A stretch of 6,260 nt of DNA from SIG78 sp036677805 (GTDB lineage Bacteria; Verrucomicrobiota; Lentisphaeria; Victivallales; Victivallaceae): assembly GCA_036677805.1 (NCBI GenBank), contig JAVBVS010000013.1, forward strand, positions 1 to 6,260, given 5' to 3'. Below are positions 5,673 to 6,260 of the stretch, piece after piece. The position numbers were made by a program, and so were the translations under genes. Below the pieces are notes generated by a model. The model saw nothing but the letters and a program-made list of their open reading frames with translations, searched no databases and was not told where the DNA came from. Each line of letters opens with the position of its first letter. Position 1 is the stretch's first letter.

Positions 5673-6260
5673 TGAAATTCTCAATGATGACTTACACCTT
5701 GATGCGGCAGAAGGGGTTTACGCCGTTTGACTGCATCCGGATTGCTTCCGAACTCAAGATGAGCGGCATCGACTGGGTGACCACTTACGGACAATCCCCG
5801 GCCGAACTCCGAAAACGCTGCGACGACGCGGGATTGCCGGTGGCGGCGCACACCTTCTTTTTGAATCAATTCGTCAATGGCAATCCGAATTGGCGAGATG
5901 AAGCCTGTCGCAATCTGGATCATGCACAGATACTCGGCGCGCCGGTGGTGATGATTCCGCCGGTGCCTTTGCCCGGCATCGCGACGGCGGCGGAAAACCG
6001 CCGCCGTTGGATCGCGGCGCTGGCGGAAGTCGCGCCGCCGGCCGCTGAACGCAATCTCGTGCTGACGGTTGAAAACTTTCCGGGTGTCCTCAGTCCTTTC
6101 GTGACCGCGAGCGATTTTCACGCGGCGCAGCGCGAAGTGCCCGCGCTGAAGCTCACCTTCGACAACGGCAATGCCGCCACCGGCGAGGATCAGCTGGCCA
6201 GTCTCCATGCCTGTGCAAAGGATATCGCTCACGTCCACTTCAAAGACTGGCGGAGAAGCG
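5669..6260 (+). CDS. Sugar phosphate isomerase/epimerase-like TIM-barrel protein, partial at 3' end
   Basis: The frame is open from ATG 5669 to the window end, giving 197 codons. It fits the xylose-isomerase-like/AP endonuclease 2 TIM-barrel family (PF01261), whose members usually have about 250-300 residues, so roughly 60-90 residues are missing. The start MMKFSMMTYTL is family-like, and VAAHTFF (58-64, H61) forms a barrel strand with an active-site-type His. The metal site is partly visible: E135 in VEN, D165 in FDNGN, and the HVHFKDW segment (188-194) with H188/H190. The last acidic ligand would lie beyond the window. These enzymes isomerise or epimerise sugars using a divalent metal; the substrate cannot be deduced. 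There is no signal peptide, so it is cytoplasmic. The start overlaps the previous stop as ATGA, and a second in-frame ATG at 5672 overlaps it by one base. There is no clear Shine-Dalgarno, so translational coupling is likely. Confidence 0.88.
   Translation, partial: MMKFSMMTYTLMRQKGFTPFDCIRIASELKMSGIDWVTTYGQSPAELRKRCDDAGLPVAAHTFFLNQFVNGNPNWRDEACRNLDHAQILGAPVVMIPPVPLPGIATAAENRRRWIAALAEVAPPAAERNLVLTVENFPGVLSPFVTASDFHAAQREVPALKLTFDNGNAATGEDQLASLHACAKDIAHVHFKDWRRS
5984..6007. repeat. Perfect 10-bp GC-rich hairpin with AAAA loop inside the isomerase-like gene
   Basis: ACGGCGGCGG (5984-5993) and CCGCCGCCGT (5998-6007) are exact reverse complements around AAAA (5994-5997). A G-U pair (5983/6008) and a C-G pair (5982/6009) extend the stem by two. 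The codons involved encode TAAENRRR: GCG Ala codons opposite CGC Arg codons. What follows is GC-rich, not a U-run, so it is not an intrinsic terminator. It is the strongest potential secondary structure I found in the window. Confidence 0.5.

Overview
The window looks like part of a carbohydrate-related gene cluster from a member of Lentisphaerota, or more broadly the Planctomycetota-Verrucomicrobiota-Chlamydiota group. This is inferred from gene content, not from a marker gene. The clues are a stand-alone prepilin-type protein with an H-X9-DG C-terminal motif, a neutral-ceramidase-like protein of the divergent kind common in these phyla, and a secreted CBM9-like multidomain protein beside a sugar isomerase/epimerase-type TIM barrel. 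Base composition appears moderately GC-rich, and gene starts are preceded by GAGG/GGAGG/AAGGA-type Shine-Dalgarno sequences.

Layout: every supported gene is on the + strand and they are tightly packed. (1) The last 41 codons of an unidentified gene (1-126), possibly the tail of a DegT-type aminotransferase. (2) A 54-nt gap with an imperfect inverted repeat reaching into the next ribosome-binding site. (3) A 537-aa ceramidase-N-terminal-domain-like protein without a signal peptide (181-1794). (4) A 38-nt gap, then a 239-aa pseudopilin-like protein (1833-2552). (5) A 51-nt gap, then a 1022-aa exported protein with an N-terminal CBM9-like domain, central beta-rich regions and a probable glycoside-hydrolase-like TIM barrel (2604-5672). 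(6) A 4-nt ATGA overlap, then a sugar phosphate isomerase/epimerase-like gene that runs off the window (5669-6260). No stretch longer than about 60 nt is without a gene. I saw no tRNA, rRNA, CRISPR array, insertion sequence or convincing intrinsic terminator.

How the genes may work together (inference): the spacing suggests one transcription unit. The exported CBM9/TIM-barrel protein would bind and perhaps cleave or sense a glycan outside the cytoplasm. The pseudopilin-like protein would sit in the membrane or cell surface as part of a secretion or pilus-like structure, or as an adaptor. The two proteins without signal peptides, the ceramidase-like protein and the isomerase, would act inside the cell. 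Neither the substrate nor the reaction of the two large proteins can be read from the sequence.

The points most worth a second look are: the ceramidase-like protein has Ala where the nucleophilic Ser of true neutral ceramidases sits; the 1022-aa protein may belong to an unassigned glycoside hydrolase family; the pseudopilin has His rather than Gly at the predicted cleavage site and lies inside a catabolic operon; and a perfect 10-bp GC-rich hairpin lies within the isomerase coding sequence.
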